Shown piece after piece: positions 1-8,380 of a stretch of 38,628 nt of DNA. This stretch comes from Acidobacteriota bacterium. GTDB lineage: Bacteria > Acidobacteriota > Blastocatellia > RBC074. The position numbers and the translations under genes were made by a program. How positions within the stretch are numbered: position 1 is the stretch's first letter; each line of letters starts with the position of its first letter. The stretch spans positions 1 to 38,628 of the forward strand of contig JAFDVL010000147.1 in NCBI GenBank assembly GCA_018268995.1, in the 5' to 3' direction. The notes below the pieces were generated by a model. It was not told the DNA's origin. It made no database searches and saw only the letters and a list, made by a program, of their open reading frames with translations.

Positions 1-252
1 GAAATCATTCATATCCGCCAGAAAAACTGTTGTTTTCACGACTTTATCCAGTGCGGAGCCAGCGGCCTCCAACACGGCACGAATGTTTTCAAACACACGC
101 GCTGTCTGTGCCTGGACATCGCCTTCGATAATCTGCATGGTTTCCGGCACGAGGGGAATTTGACCAGAAAGAAAAACCAGCCCATTTGTCTTGATCGCCT
201 GGGAGTAAGGGCCAATTGCGAGTGGTGCCTGATCTGTCTGTATAGCTTCCAT
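1..252 (-). CDS. ridA: RidA/YjgF-family protein, C-terminus cut by window edge
   Basis: The reverse strand reads 84 codons from ATG at 252 to the window edge with no stop. The start, MEAIQTDQAPLAIGPYSQAI, is the classic opening of the YjgF/YER057c/UK114 family, followed by a GLVFLSGQIPL stretch and a helix ending in KVVKTTVFLADMNDF. RidA proteins are cytosolic trimers that hydrolyse reactive enamine/imine intermediates released by PLP enzymes such as threonine dehydratase. Full members have about 125-130 residues, so about a third is missing, including the conserved arginine near residue 105 that binds the substrate carboxylate. Deaminase activity therefore cannot be confirmed. The gene lies downstream of rel on the same strand across a 216-base gap, so co-transcription is possible but not shown. 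Confidence 0.9.
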   Translation of the reverse strand, partial: MEAIQTDQAPLAIGPYSQAIKTNGLVFLSGQIPLVPETMQIIEGDVQAQTARVFENIRAVLEAAGSALDKVVKTTVFLADMNDF

Positions 253-468
253 GTTTGTCTTGAACAAAATTTTGGTTAAAAGCAAACGGGGATTCTACTG
301 CAAAAGGTGATTTCAGGTAAGGCAGAAGGCGAAGAATCGTTGAGAAAGTTTATTTGAGCAAAATCGGGAAAGAGCGTGGGAGCACAAATGGATCGGAGAA
401 AAAGACGGCACATTACCCTGTTGCGTTGTCGCTCTTCCCGGCTTTCCCTCCGTCTTCTCTGACTCGCT

Positions 469-2667
469 TCATCCACTACCATTCTGCGTCTGAGTTCCGG
501 TGCGTTCGACATCTATAACACCGCTTACGCCTTTGATCGCGCCAATCACGCGGTCCAAATGCTTCACATCCGAAATTTCGACAGTCACATCAATGCGGGC
601 GCTTCCGTTATTAAAAATATCCGTATGAACATCTCGAATATTGGTTTTGATGTTGGCAATTGCCAGCGTCAAGTCTGCCAGCATCCCCTGACGATCTTCG
701 GTTGTGACCACAAGCTTCACTGCATAGCTGGAATTCGCCGTGCTTTCAGAGCCAACCCAATCCACATCCACAATCCGCTCAGGGTTGATCATCAGGTTGG
801 CAGCATTTTTGCAGCGACGGGCATGCACAGCAACGCCTTTGCCCTGGGTAATGTACCCAATCACCGCCTCACCCCGAATTGGATTACAGCAGCGCGCACG
901 GTAGACCATGACCTCGTCTATGCCCTTAACGGAAATGCGATCTTCGCCCAGACGCAAAGCGCGCCTAACGACGGCGCTAACCTGTTGCAGGCGAGAAGGC
1001 TTACTCTGTTCCAGCTCCTTCAATTTTTCCGGCGGAATGAATCGAACCAAGATGGAACGCGGGCCTAATTTGCCGTATCCAATCGCAGCAAACATATCCT
1101 CAATCTTATGGAACCCGTTGTCGCTCAAAACGCGCGCCAATTGTTCGTCCTCAAGAACTTTTTTGGCTTTGAGTTGTAATCTCGAAGCCTCTTTCTCAAA
1201 CAATTTGCGCCCCAAATCTACAGACTTAGCCCGTTGTTGTTCGGTCAGCCAATGCCGAATTTTATTGCGCGCTCTTGAGGTAACGACAAAATTCAACCAG
1301 TCACGGCTGGGATGATGACCGGGCGTCGTCATAATCTCAACGACTTCGCCATTGTGCAGTTCATACTTTAACGGCACGATGCGGCCATTGACCTTTGCAC
1401 CAGTGCATTGATTTCCAACTTCGGTGTGAATGGCAAAAGCAAAATCTACGGGCGTGGCACCGCGTGGCAACTGAATTACTTTTCCTTTGGGCGTGAAGGC
1501 ATAGACTTCTTTCGGATACAGGTCTAGCTTCAACCCAGCCATGAATTCGCGTGAATCCGGGACTTCCTGCTGCCATTCAACCAAATGACGCAACCATTTG
1601 AACGTATCATCTTCGCTGTGATCGTTCAGTTTTCCTTCTTTGTACTTCCAATGCGCAGCAATTCCCTCTTCGGCAATGCGGTGCATTTCTTCCGTGCGAA
1701 TTTGGACCTCAAACGGTTGTCCTTCATCTCCAACGACAGACGTATGTAATGATTGATAGAGGTTTTCACGTGGCGTAGCGATAAAATCTTTAATGCGGCC
1801 TGGCACCGGATGCCAATGCTGGTGAATAACACCGAGCGCAGCATAACAATCACGCACATCTTTCGTGATCAACCGCATCGCCATCAGATCATAAACCTGA
1901 TCCAGCGTGATTTTTTGCCGCTTCATCTTTAAATAGATGCTGTACAGACGTTTTATCCGTCCCTCAACACGCACCAACTCGACCCCTGCATCGTCCATAT
2001 ACTGAGATATCCGTGTCTTCACTTCTTCCAGAAAGGAATCGGAGGCAGAGCGGCGACGTTCAATTACGTCCTGTAATTTTTTGTAAGCGTCGGGTTCCAG
2101 GTATTTGAAGGAAAGGTCTTCGAGTTCCGCACGAATTTTCCCCATTCCAAGGCGATGGGCAATTGGAGAATAAACATCCAGAGTTTCCTGGGCTATTCGC
2201 CTGCGCTTTTCGGCAGGCAAATGATCCAACGTCCGCATGTTATGCAAGCGATCAGCCAGCTTCACAATGACTACCCGCAAGTCCTTCACCATTGCCAAAA
2301 CCATCTTACGCAGGCTTTCGGCTTGCTGCTGTTCCTTGGAAACCTTGCCAAGATTACTAATCTTGGTGACGCCATCTACCAGGTGGGCGATTTCCTCACC
2401 AAAGTAAGTTTTGATGTTATCAATCGTTGTCAGCGTGTCTTCGACCACATCATGCAAGAACCCTGTACTCACGGTCGCGACATCCATCTTCATTTCGGCC
2501 AGGATGCCTGCCACAGAAAGAGGATGAATCAGATAAGGCTCCCCTGATTGCCGAACCTGATCTTTATGCTCACGCGCCGAATAGATATAAGCACGCCGCA
2601 GCATATCCAGATCGGCATCTGGGTAATAACGCCCTACAGTTCGATAGACATCCTCAAATCGAATCAT
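469..2667 (-). CDS. rel: Bifunctional (p)ppGpp synthetase/hydrolase (Rel/SpoT family)
   Basis: A cytosolic 732-residue stringent-response enzyme that makes (p)ppGpp from ATP and GDP/GTP and also degrades it. From the N-terminus: an HD hydrolase domain with HDVVEDT at about residues 72-78; a synthetase domain at about 230-345 carrying RIKD at about 291-294 and YQSLHT just after; a TGS domain at about 390-450; a zinc-finger/CC region with RARCCNP near 595; and a C-terminal ACT domain at about 655-732. Both catalytic domains look intact. The RxKD motif, rather than the acidic ExDD of monofunctional RelA, marks the bifunctional long Rel class. A GTG lies one codon upstream of the ATG at 2667; neither has a strong ribosome binding site. 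A stem-loop separates it from the TPR gene upstream, so it may have its own promoter. Confidence 0.96.
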   Translation of the reverse strand: MIRFEDVYRTVGRYYPDADLDMLRRAYIYSAREHKDQVRQSGEPYLIHPLSVAGILAEMKMDVATVSTGFLHDVVEDTLTTIDNIKTYFGEEIAHLVDGVTKISNLGKVSKEQQQAESLRKMVLAMVKDLRVVIVKLADRLHNMRTLDHLPAEKRRRIAQETLDVYSPIAHRLGMGKIRAELEDLSFKYLEPDAYKKLQDVIERRRSASDSFLEEVKTRISQYMDDAGVELVRVEGRIKRLYSIYLKMKRQKITLDQVYDLMAMRLITKDVRDCYAALGVIHQHWHPVPGRIKDFIATPRENLYQSLHTSVVGDEGQPFEVQIRTEEMHRIAEEGIAAHWKYKEGKLNDHSEDDTFKWLRHLVEWQQEVPDSREFMAGLKLDLYPKEVYAFTPKGKVIQLPRGATPVDFAFAIHTEVGNQCTGAKVNGRIVPLKYELHNGEVVEIMTTPGHHPSRDWLNFVVTSRARNKIRHWLTEQQRAKSVDLGRKLFEKEASRLQLKAKKVLEDEQLARVLSDNGFHKIEDMFAAIGYGKLGPRSILVRFIPPEKLKELEQSKPSRLQQVSAVVRRALRLGEDRISVKGIDEVMVYRARCCNPIRGEAVIGYITQGKGVAVHARRCKNAANLMINPERIVDVDWVGSESTANSSYAVKLVVTTEDRQGMLADLTLAIANIKTNIRDVHTDIFNNGSARIDVTVEISDVKHLDRVIGAIKGVSGVIDVERTGTQTQNGSG

Positions 2668-2716
2668 CACACCACATTATAGCAAGATCAGTTAAAGTTG
2701 AATCACCGAAGACAGA

Positions 2717-2753
2717 AACAGCCAGTACCAGAAAAAGCCTGATACTGGCTGTT
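2717..2753 (-). terminator. Stem-loop between the TPR gene and rel, possible terminator
   Basis: A perfect 11-bp inverted repeat (AACAGCCAGTA / TACTGGCTGTT) with a 15-base loop lies just downstream of the TPR gene's stop and upstream of rel. On the minus strand it is followed by a T/C-rich stretch without a clean U-run. It would be a weak intrinsic terminator or an RNA-processing hairpin separating the Ton cluster transcript from rel. Confidence 0.45.
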
Positions 2754-2776
2754 GCATGGACTTCCTAAAAGAAAGC

Positions 2777-3637
2777 TTATTTTTTCTCAGCAGCGGCGGC
2801 CTTTGCGGCGGCCTCAGCTTCGGCTTTGGCCTTTGCTTTCGCAGTTAAATCAATGGCAATCTTGGCCTCTTTTTCAGCCTCGTCATTGAATTTCTTCCGA
2901 TCTGCTTCGGCGCTCGTGGATTTTTGCTTCTCACGATACAAGAGGCTCTTGTAAGAATGCGCTTCTGCATACTCAGGATTTACCGACAAAGCCTTTTCAA
3001 TATACTCAAAGGCTTTAGCGAGGCAATCATCGAAGATCGCCTTATCCGGCGGATGGTAGAAATTGCGGACGTGGAACGGTTCGCTATTGACCTTCTGCTT
3101 ATCTGCGTATCGGGTAGATTGATCATAAGCACAGTTCCAGTATTTGACACCAATCGCATAGTAAGTACCAGCTTTGATATCGTTGGTGGCACATTCGCCT
3201 TCAGCCCGTTTGAGCAGCCAATTCCGGTTTTCATCAGTATGCCCCAATTCATCGTGAATGGTAGCAATGTATCCAATTGAATTATCCCGAATTTTGCAAT
3301 TACTGCCCGCCATCTCAAGCGCTTTGGTATAGGCGTCCAAAGCATTTTGAGAAAACTGCTTACGATCTGTGTCTGAAGCATCGCCAGATTTTGATCGTTT
3401 GTACCAAACCGCGCCTAAACATAGCCAAACGTCTGGCTTTTCAGGAATGAACTTTGAAGCACTCTCAAAAAAAGTCATCGCTTCGTCAGTTTTTCCCTGG
3501 TTATACTTTAAGATGCCCTGATTCAGTTTATCCTTCCCCACAATCTGGTAAACATACCCACAACTTGATGAAGAAAGAACCACGCCAACCAGCAACGTCA
3601 AACTAAAACTTATGGCAAGAAAACGTGAAAGTTTCAT
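2777..3637 (-). CDS. TPR-repeat protein, probable lipoprotein, in the Ton cluster
   Basis: A 286-residue protein with an N-terminal hydrophobic segment (residues 5-23) ending in SSSSCGYVYQ. This resembles a lipobox with Cys26 as the lipidated residue, although the -3 position is serine rather than leucine. The mature part has tetratricopeptide-like helices: one repeat near 37-70 (ILKYNQGKTDEAMTFFESAS) and one near 215-240 (ALSVNPEYAEAHSYKSLLYR). The C-terminal 40 residues are a charged, alanine-rich helix ending in EKK. TPR proteins usually scaffold complexes, and its place directly after two ExbD genes suggests an envelope role linked to the Ton/Tol motor; that is inference. The start at 3637 has GGGAG about 11 bases upstream. 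The specific function is unknown. Confidence 0.75.
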   Translation of the reverse strand: MKLSRFLAISFSLTLLVGVVLSSSSCGYVYQIVGKDKLNQGILKYNQGKTDEAMTFFESASKFIPEKPDVWLCLGAVWYKRSKSGDASDTDRKQFSQNALDAYTKALEMAGSNCKIRDNSIGYIATIHDELGHTDENRNWLLKRAEGECATNDIKAGTYYAIGVKYWNCAYDQSTRYADKQKVNSEPFHVRNFYHPPDKAIFDDCLAKAFEYIEKALSVNPEYAEAHSYKSLLYREKQKSTSAEADRKKFNDEAEKEAKIAIDLTAKAKAKAEAEAAAKAAAAEKK

Positions 3638-3689
3638 GATGGGAAAATCTCCCTAACTAAAGAATTGTAGAAAATTTCAGGACTTAGAA

Positions 3690-4121
3690 CTACTCGTCCA
3701 GTCCTTCCAATTGCAAGCCAATCGGCGAACCGCCTGCTTCCTTGATGATGTCAATCACATCAACGACTTGCCCATAACGGGTCGCATTGGGAGCTTTGAC
3801 AAAGACCGCTTTACGATCCGGCGGACGACCATCCAGCGCAGAGTGCAGCAGTTTACTTAAATCACCTAGACTAGAAGCATCTGTCTGATTCAGCTTAAAC
3901 CCACCGCTTTTGGGGATTGAAACCACCAATGTTAACGGATCAGGTGGAGGTGGGGTTTGATTTTCCGGTGGTTTTTCCGGGACCTTTGCTTCAAATTTAT
4001 GTGGTTTTTGCGGGCTGATGACCATGAAGATAATCAACAGCACAAGCAATACGTCAATTAATGGTGTAACGTTGATGTATGGGACGGCAGTATTTCCGCC
4101 GCCACCGCCTGACATCGCCAT
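3690..4121 (-). CDS. exbD: ExbD/TolR-type biopolymer transport protein (second copy)
   Basis: A 143-residue inner-membrane protein with the ExbD layout: a short glycine-rich cytoplasmic N-terminus, the signature INVTPLIDVLLVLLIIFMV forming one membrane span (about 18-36), and a periplasmic domain. Asp23 is the conserved charged residue that couples proton flow to movement in ExbD/TolR. A proline-rich segment (about 45-62) follows the span. ExbB-ExbD complexes use the proton gradient to energise TonB. The gene has a good ribosome binding site (GGAGA, nine bases upstream) and lies 37 bases after the other exbD. Two non-identical ExbD proteins are common in this phylum and may form a hetero-dimer or serve different partners. 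Confidence 0.93.
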   Translation of the reverse strand: MAMSGGGGGNTAVPYINVTPLIDVLLVLLIIFMVISPQKPHKFEAKVPEKPPENQTPPPPDPLTLVVSIPKSGGFKLNQTDASSLGDLSKLLHSALDGRPPDRKAVFVKAPNATRYGQVVDVIDIIKEAGGSPIGLQLEGLDE

Positions 4122-4158
4122 AACGGTTTCTCCTTAACGCAAAAGTGCAGTGTAAATA

Positions 4159-4605
4159 TTATTGCCCCGGTTTTTTCTTATCCGTTACCAAGCCAATGAT
4201 TTCAAACCCAGACTCACGAATCGAATCTACGACTGTCACGATTTCCTTGTAAGGAACGTTGATTCCGCCGCGAATATAGATGGCAGGCGGATCACTGGGT
4301 TTTTGTTCTTTTTTGGCTCTCTTCAGACGCTCAATCAAGCGTTCTTTCGCTGCCGGACCAGTATAAAGCTCTTTTTTAAAGTAATAAGTACCAGCATCAG
4401 GGACAGAGAGAACAATCGCGCTATCCTTGATAATATCGGGGTCAAGATCAGGGTTCGTATTCTTGGGAAGTGTCAACTGAACGCCTGATTGCAACAAGGG
4501 TGTAATGACCATGAAAATGATCAGTAGCACCAGCATGATGTCCACCATCGGCGTCACGTTGATTTCCGAATTATACTTCTGTGAACCTCCGCCACCCATG
4601 CCCAT
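4159..4605 (-). CDS. exbD: ExbD/TolR-type biopolymer transport protein (first copy)
   Basis: A 148-residue paralogue of the next gene. The N-terminus is MGMGGGGSQKYNSE, followed by INVTPMVDIMLVLLIIFMV, a single membrane span with the conserved proton-path aspartate at residue 22. The periplasmic domain (about 45-148) ends with a typical ExbD closing segment, IVTVVDSIRESGFEIIGLVT. It acts with ExbB as the proton-driven motor for TonB. GGAGA stands nine bases before the ATG. It is separated from exbB by a 148-base spacer containing a strong nested inverted repeat, so its expression may not be strictly equal to that of exbB. Confidence 0.94.
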   Translation of the reverse strand: MGMGGGGSQKYNSEINVTPMVDIMLVLLIIFMVITPLLQSGVQLTLPKNTNPDLDPDIIKDSAIVLSVPDAGTYYFKKELYTGPAAKERLIERLKRAKKEQKPSDPPAIYIRGGINVPYKEIVTVVDSIRESGFEIIGLVTDKKKPGQ

Positions 4606-4641
4606 AGTAGTTTCTCCTCTTGAAAAACGAATTAGGAGTAA

Positions 4642-4741
4642 ACGAATCCAAGATTAAAGACAGCCCCAAAGGTAAGAATCGGTGGCATTAAATCGCCTCG
4701 TTGTCCTTACCTTTGGGGTATAACCTTACAGGAGGATTCGT
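4642..4741 (-). repeat. Nested inverted repeat in the exbB-exbD spacer
   Basis: Two concentric perfect inverted repeats fill the spacer. The inner one pairs 13 bases (CCCCAAAGGTAAG at 4664-4676 with 4706-4718) around a 29-base loop. The outer one pairs 8 bases (ACGAATCC at 4642-4649 with 4734-4741). As RNA this makes a long interrupted hairpin immediately downstream of exbB. There is no U-run, so a processing or stability element, or a small palindromic repeat, fits better than a terminator. Confidence 0.7.
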
Positions 4742-4753
4742 CAGTGAATAGCG

Positions 4754-5491
4754 TTAGCGTTTTCCACCGCGGCGTTTGACAAAAAAGTCAATCAGCTCCG
4801 CAGAAGAGTTATCCATTTCCACAGTGAAGTTATCTACTTTATTGGTAAAGTAGTTGAAGAACCACACAGCAGGCACGGCCACGAGCAGTCCAAATGCGGT
4901 CGTAAAGAGGGCTTCCGAAATACCGCCTGCGATAGCAGCGATACCTGCGGATTCGGCATTTCTCATCTCCTGGAACGCGGTGATGATGCCGATCACAGTG
5001 CCAAATAATCCGACGAACGGGGCCGTCGAACCAATCGTTGCCAATCCGGATAAGCCACGGCGGAACTCAGCAACCTTAATCGCCTCGGCCCGTTGTAAGG
5101 CGCGTTTTGAAGCGTCTACATCTGCATCATCGCCTGATTGAAATTCCTGTAAACCAGCATTGACAACCATCGCCAAGTGGCTCTTTTTATATTTATCAGA
5201 AATGCTGATTGCCTCATCAATACGAGCATTTTTGAGCGCTTGGGCAACTTTGGGAGCAAATTCACGAGATTGCGTACGAGCGGCATTAAAAGTTAAGTAT
5301 CGCTCAACTGCCACAGCGATAGAGAAGATGGACATAATCAACAGAATGATGACTACGCACCAGGCGATCCATCCCATCTTGCGAAGCATTCCCATTAAAG
5401 AGAAGTCTACGGCTTCGCCTTGGCCTTCTTGAAGAAGAATAAGGCCAAAGTTGCATGCTAGCATCCAAATATGGCTAAGCAAGAGAGTCAT
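4754..5491 (-). CDS. exbB: ExbB/TolQ/MotA-family proton channel
   Basis: The 245-residue motor protein of the Ton-type complex. Three membrane spans are visible: about 41-63, 152-173 (GSTAPFVGLFGTVIGIITAF, the conserved MotA/TolQ/ExbB core) and 189-214. The long cytoplasmic loop between spans 1 and 2 is the usual ExbB feature. It forms the proton-conducting pentamer around ExbD and drives TonB. I chose the ATG at 5491 because ACGGAGG stands at a proper distance before it; the reading frame extends 24 codons further upstream to an ATG with no such site. tonB lies 270 bases upstream and exbD 148 bases downstream on the same strand. Confidence 0.93.
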   Translation of the reverse strand: MTLLLSHIWMLACNFGLILLQEGQGEAVDFSLMGMLRKMGWIAWCVVIILLIMSIFSIAVAVERYLTFNAARTQSREFAPKVAQALKNARIDEAISISDKYKKSHLAMVVNAGLQEFQSGDDADVDASKRALQRAEAIKVAEFRRGLSGLATIGSTAPFVGLFGTVIGIITAFQEMRNAESAGIAAIAGGISEALFTTAFGLLVAVPAVWFFNYFTNKVDNFTVEMDNSSAELIDFFVKRRGGKR

Positions 5492-5761
5492 AGTATTGAA
5501 ATCCTCCGTTAAGGTTTTTAGTAGAGTGACATCGCCGGGCTTCCCTGTTATCACGTTAGACACAGAAAGCCTGGCAAAAGTTCCAATCAGACAGGAACAA
5601 TCTGTATTCCTGCTAAGGATTAAGCAACAAATTTAGGAAAGGAAATACCGCGTTACAGAACGATAGACTAATCCACCAAACTTACGGGGCATCTCACTAA
5701 ATAAACATTTCGTGGTAGGACGTCCTCCCTTCGTTTACGAAGAGAGGGACAACCAAAAACG

Positions 5762-6529
<768 letters not shown>

Positions 6530-7184
6530 TTTTTTCTTGACCTCCGTAAACGGAATGCCGATGGGCCAAAGCGATAATAAATTGCTTTTGACTTAAACAA
6601 CAACTGACTGTCACTTAGAGCAAACTGCCCTGCGAATGAACAATCTTGAGAAGCGTATGATTTTAATACCTGAATTAACTATTTACTGGAAGCGGAGTGA
6701 GCGAAGAAGCTGTCCAGTTTCCTTGCAGTGTTATAGCTAACATAACGCTACAGTCGCCAGTTGTCGATATTACAAACTGGCGTAGTGATGACCTCATCAC
6801 AATAAGTGCCGCAACAGGTTAGGCGGGAACATACCCGCTTCCCTCATGGATTGATTAGGTCTTCGCACCAGTATCAATCACAACTTTACAACCTGAGCAA
6901 AACTTGACTTCTGGTTTGAGTACTACTTGAAATTAACCGATGGGTCAGCAACGGGTTGGAGTCTACTATCTGCCTTACGCTTAGTCAAGCGCTCACGGCT
7001 TAATTTTACCACCACGCTAGCAGGAAAATCTCCGGCGTTGCTCCTACGTCTTTAATCCACGATTTACTTGCAATACAAATCTTTTCAGGCAGGATGGGGC
7101 ACTGAAATTTCTTCGTAGTCAAATAGCTAACTTATAAAACAGAGTTGAGAAAAGAACGTACACTTTCCCCGACTCGATAGGCTG
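6530..7184. other. 655-base gene-free gap between secF and tonB, rich in inverted repeats
   Basis: No convincing coding region was found on either strand; all frames are broken by stops. Between about 6685 and 6991 several short inverted repeats follow each other: ACTGG/CCAGT at 6685-6718; an imperfect 11-bp stem at 6724-6752; CGCCAGTT/AACTGGCG at 6755-6782; GTGATGA/TCATCAC at 6785-6800; GCGGG/CCCGC at 6823-6838; GATTGAT/ATCAATC at 6849-6879; and CGCTT/AAGCG at 6978-6991. On the minus strand, 6855-6932 reads 25 sense codons with a CxxC pair and no start codon, possibly a gene remnant. I could not match the stretch to tmRNA, RNase P RNA, SRP RNA, 6S RNA or a cobalamin riboswitch. Confidence 0.5.
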
Positions 7185-8321
7185 TTATTGGCTTGCGGAG
7201 GCAGGCCGACCTTTCTTTTTCTTCTTTGCAGTTCGCACAACATTTCCAGCCGTTCCAGCCACTGTTTGGGTGGAGGAGGAGGCACCAGAAGCAATATTTT
7301 TCGCAGGTGGCGTTACATTCGAACTAGCCACGCCAACAGAACTAGTCTTTCCCTTGCGACTCTTCCACCAATCACGCACAGTTCCTTCCCACCACAGCAT
7401 AAACGGGCTGGCAATATAGATTGACGAATAGGTGCCAATAATAATGCCGACAAATAAACACCAGGAAAAGCTCTTCAGAACTTCGCCTCCAAAAACCACT
7501 AAGGCAACTACGGTCAGGAAAGTTAAACCTGAGGTAATGATCGTACGCGACAAGGTTTGATTGATTGCCTCATTCGAAAGCGTTTCTAGCGACTCTCGGC
7601 GCTTCAGGTGAAGCATTTCCCGGATGCGGTCGAAAATGACGATGGTATCGTTCATTGAGTAACCAACTAAAGTCAGCAAGGCAGCAATAACAGTCAGATT
7701 CACTTCCAACTGGAAAATAGAAAATAACCCCAATGTCACAAGCACGTCATGCACCACCGCAATAATTGCGCCAATTCCGAATCCCCAGGATTTGAAACGA
7801 AACGCCACATATACCAGCATTCCAATACAGGCTAGTAATGTCACGTAAATAGCTCGATTGCGCAAATCTGCGCCAACCTGTGGCGAGACGGCTTCGGCAC
7901 CGATGATTTGCGCTGTGGGATCATACTTCAAAGCCTCGGCAACCATCTTTTTCCCTTTATCTACGTCTTCCGTTGCCTTCGCTCCCGTTTCAAATTTGCC
8001 TTCCACGAGATTTGGCAATCGCACCAAAACTTCATTCTTCTTTTCCACTGGCTGTAGCACGATAGCTCCGCCCGGAATTCCCTGGGCTTCAATGGCAGAG
8101 TGCAATTTGCCTAAATCCGGTTGCGCGCCAAATTTGACTGTCACAATACTACCGCCCGCAAAATCCACCCCCATATTGAAGGGATGGGTATTGGGATTAC
8201 CATCCAACGCCCGCCACGCGATAGATATGCCACCGGCCAGAATCAAGAGCCACGATATGCCAATGAACAACCATTTCTTACCAAGAAAGTCGTAATTTGT
8301 GTTTTTAAAAATTTCGATCAT
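7185..8321 (-). CDS. secF: Protein translocase subunit SecF
   Basis: A 378-residue inner-membrane partner of SecD; SecDF uses the proton gradient to pull exported proteins through SecYEG. The N-terminal span (about 18-37) is followed by the periplasmic P1-like domain beginning with the family signature GVDFAGGSIV. Five more spans form the C-terminal half, with VGYSMNDTIVIFDRIREM, the SecF loop motif, near 220-237. The basic C-terminal tail (RTAKKKKKGRP) is a lineage-type extension of low complexity. It follows secD by 59 bases on the same strand, as separate genes rather than a SecDF fusion. Confidence 0.97.
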   Translation of the reverse strand: MIEIFKNTNYDFLGKKWLFIGISWLLILAGGISIAWRALDGNPNTHPFNMGVDFAGGSIVTVKFGAQPDLGKLHSAIEAQGIPGGAIVLQPVEKKNEVLVRLPNLVEGKFETGAKATEDVDKGKKMVAEALKYDPTAQIIGAEAVSPQVGADLRNRAIYVTLLACIGMLVYVAFRFKSWGFGIGAIIAVVHDVLVTLGLFSIFQLEVNLTVIAALLTLVGYSMNDTIVIFDRIREMLHLKRRESLETLSNEAINQTLSRTIITSGLTFLTVVALVVFGGEVLKSFSWCLFVGIIIGTYSSIYIASPFMLWWEGTVRDWWKSRKGKTSSVGVASSNVTPPAKNIASGASSSTQTVAGTAGNVVRTAKKKKKGRPASASQ

Positions 8322-8380
8322 TTTTAATCCACGCCCCTTTCAGAAAAAGGACGAAAAGGCCAGGCCGATTGCGGCTTAAC

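Noticed and set aside
276..512. 78-codon minus-strand frame overlapping the end of rel
   Set aside because: Overlaps rel in another frame and is rich in Arg/Glu runs typical of a shadow; no ribosome binding site.
5722..5750. Hairpin downstream of tonB as an intrinsic terminator
   Set aside because: The stem is imperfect and no T-run follows on the minus strand; exbB just downstream probably belongs to the same unit.
6740..6800. Resemblance of short stretches to a beta-lactamase gene
   Set aside because: Only scattered words match; all frames contain stops and no catalytic motif is present.
6530..7184. tmRNA in the secF-tonB gap, because of a GGGGCACTGAAATTTCTTCG stretch near 7095
   Set aside because: No tRNA-like 3' end with TTCGA and CCA, and no tag reading frame on either strand.
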